Positions 6,158 to 6,389 of a stretch of 6,389 bases of DNA are shown one piece after another. The notes under the pieces are model-generated. The model saw only the letters and a list, made by a program, of their open reading frames with translations. It ran no database searches and was not told where the DNA came from. Each line of letters begins with the position of its first letter. The stretch's first letter is position 1. The position numbers and the translations under genes are program-made. The DNA comes from JANMZR01 sp031383555 (GTDB taxonomy: Bacteria; Bacteroidota; Bacteroidia; Cytophagales; Spirosomataceae). The stretch lies in the NCBI GenBank assembly GCA_031383555.1, contig JANMZR010000101.1, positions 1-6,389 of the forward strand, given 5' to 3'.

Positions 6158-6349
6158 TCATAAATTATTTTCATATTTGCTTAAAGTTGTTTCAATAATT
6201 GCTTCAATTTCTTCTTGAGAATAGAATTTTGCATTATCACTATGAATTCTATCTATAGCATTTTTGATATATTCTTTATTTCTAGCCAAATGGGTATCTT
6301 CTTTAATTATTTTAACCTCATTATTCTTGAATTTTGCCACGAAGCTCAT
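6158..6349 (-). CDS. Small antitoxin-like protein, N-terminus possibly frameshifted
   Basis: A 63-residue protein, charged and predicted mostly helical, with no membrane segment or signal peptide. The pattern VKIIKEDTHLARNKEYIKNAIDRI, a short FYSQEEIEAIIE segment (about 42-53) and a helical tail resembles small type II antitoxins of Bacteroidota, which neutralise RelE/ParE-type toxins through the C-terminal tail. This is recalled family style, not a proven match. The only ATG in frame is at 6349, but the frame stays open 11 codons further upstream and reads FEVKDCAYDTF, like the missing first strand and helix of such antitoxins, until a TAA at 6383-6385. One extra T in the minus-strand run at 6380-6382 would join this to the preceding codons (VNFEVKD). 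No toxin gene lies downstream on the minus strand, where only 135 bases separate it from the convergent aminotransferase gene. A degenerate or orphan antitoxin is the likeliest reading. Confidence 0.5.
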   Translation of the reverse strand: MSFVAKFKNNEVKIIKEDTHLARNKEYIKNAIDRIHSDNAKFYSQEEIEAIIETTLSKYENNL

Positions 6350-6389
6350 GAATGTATCATAAGCGCAGTCTTTAACTTCAAATTAACTG

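Overview
This is an AT-rich window with no Shine-Dalgarno sequences that clearly set gene starts. Its gene content (a Tat-like 'NRKQF' leader on a sugar isomerase-type TIM barrel, a cupin/AraC regulator, a zinc-ligand-less ROK kinase) suggests a Bacteroidota chromosome, probably a Cytophagales-like lineage. The phylum is an inference from protein style and composition; no rRNA or marker gene is present.

Left two thirds (about 108-3508, minus strand): a likely carbohydrate-use operon read from right to left. The order is an SDR-family dehydrogenase, then a ROK-family sugar kinase, then a SIS-domain sugar-phosphate isomerase/binding protein, then a sugar phosphate isomerase/epimerase-like TIM-barrel protein. 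The last gene lacks its C-terminal part and ends in non-coding AT-rich DNA. Oxidation/reduction, phosphorylation and isomerisation of one sugar or amino sugar is a reasonable joint role, but the substrate cannot be read from the sequence. Two non-coding structures sit inside the operon: a heptanucleotide tandem repeat between SDR and ROK, and a two-hairpin REP-like element between ROK and SIS. The second creates a false TTG-started extension of the SIS gene.

Middle (3509-4494): a 125-base divergent intergenic region, then a plus-strand AraC-family regulator, the best candidate for controlling the operon.

4495-4846: this stretch looks empty but holds a decayed ArsR-family regulator gene. Its recognition helix is intact, but it has in-frame stops and two compensating frameshifts. 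Upstream are helically phased ATATCGA repeats that look like its old operator. It lies 32 bases before an intact class V PLP-dependent aminotransferase-fold gene (4847-6022).

Right end (6158-6349, minus strand): a small protein resembling Bacteroidota type II antitoxins. It has no toxin gene downstream, and its family-like reading continues upstream of the only ATG until a stop, so its N-terminus may be frameshifted. No new multi-gene system is evident. The most notable content is gene decay (TIM barrel, ArsR, perhaps the antitoxin) and the small repeats in the operon.
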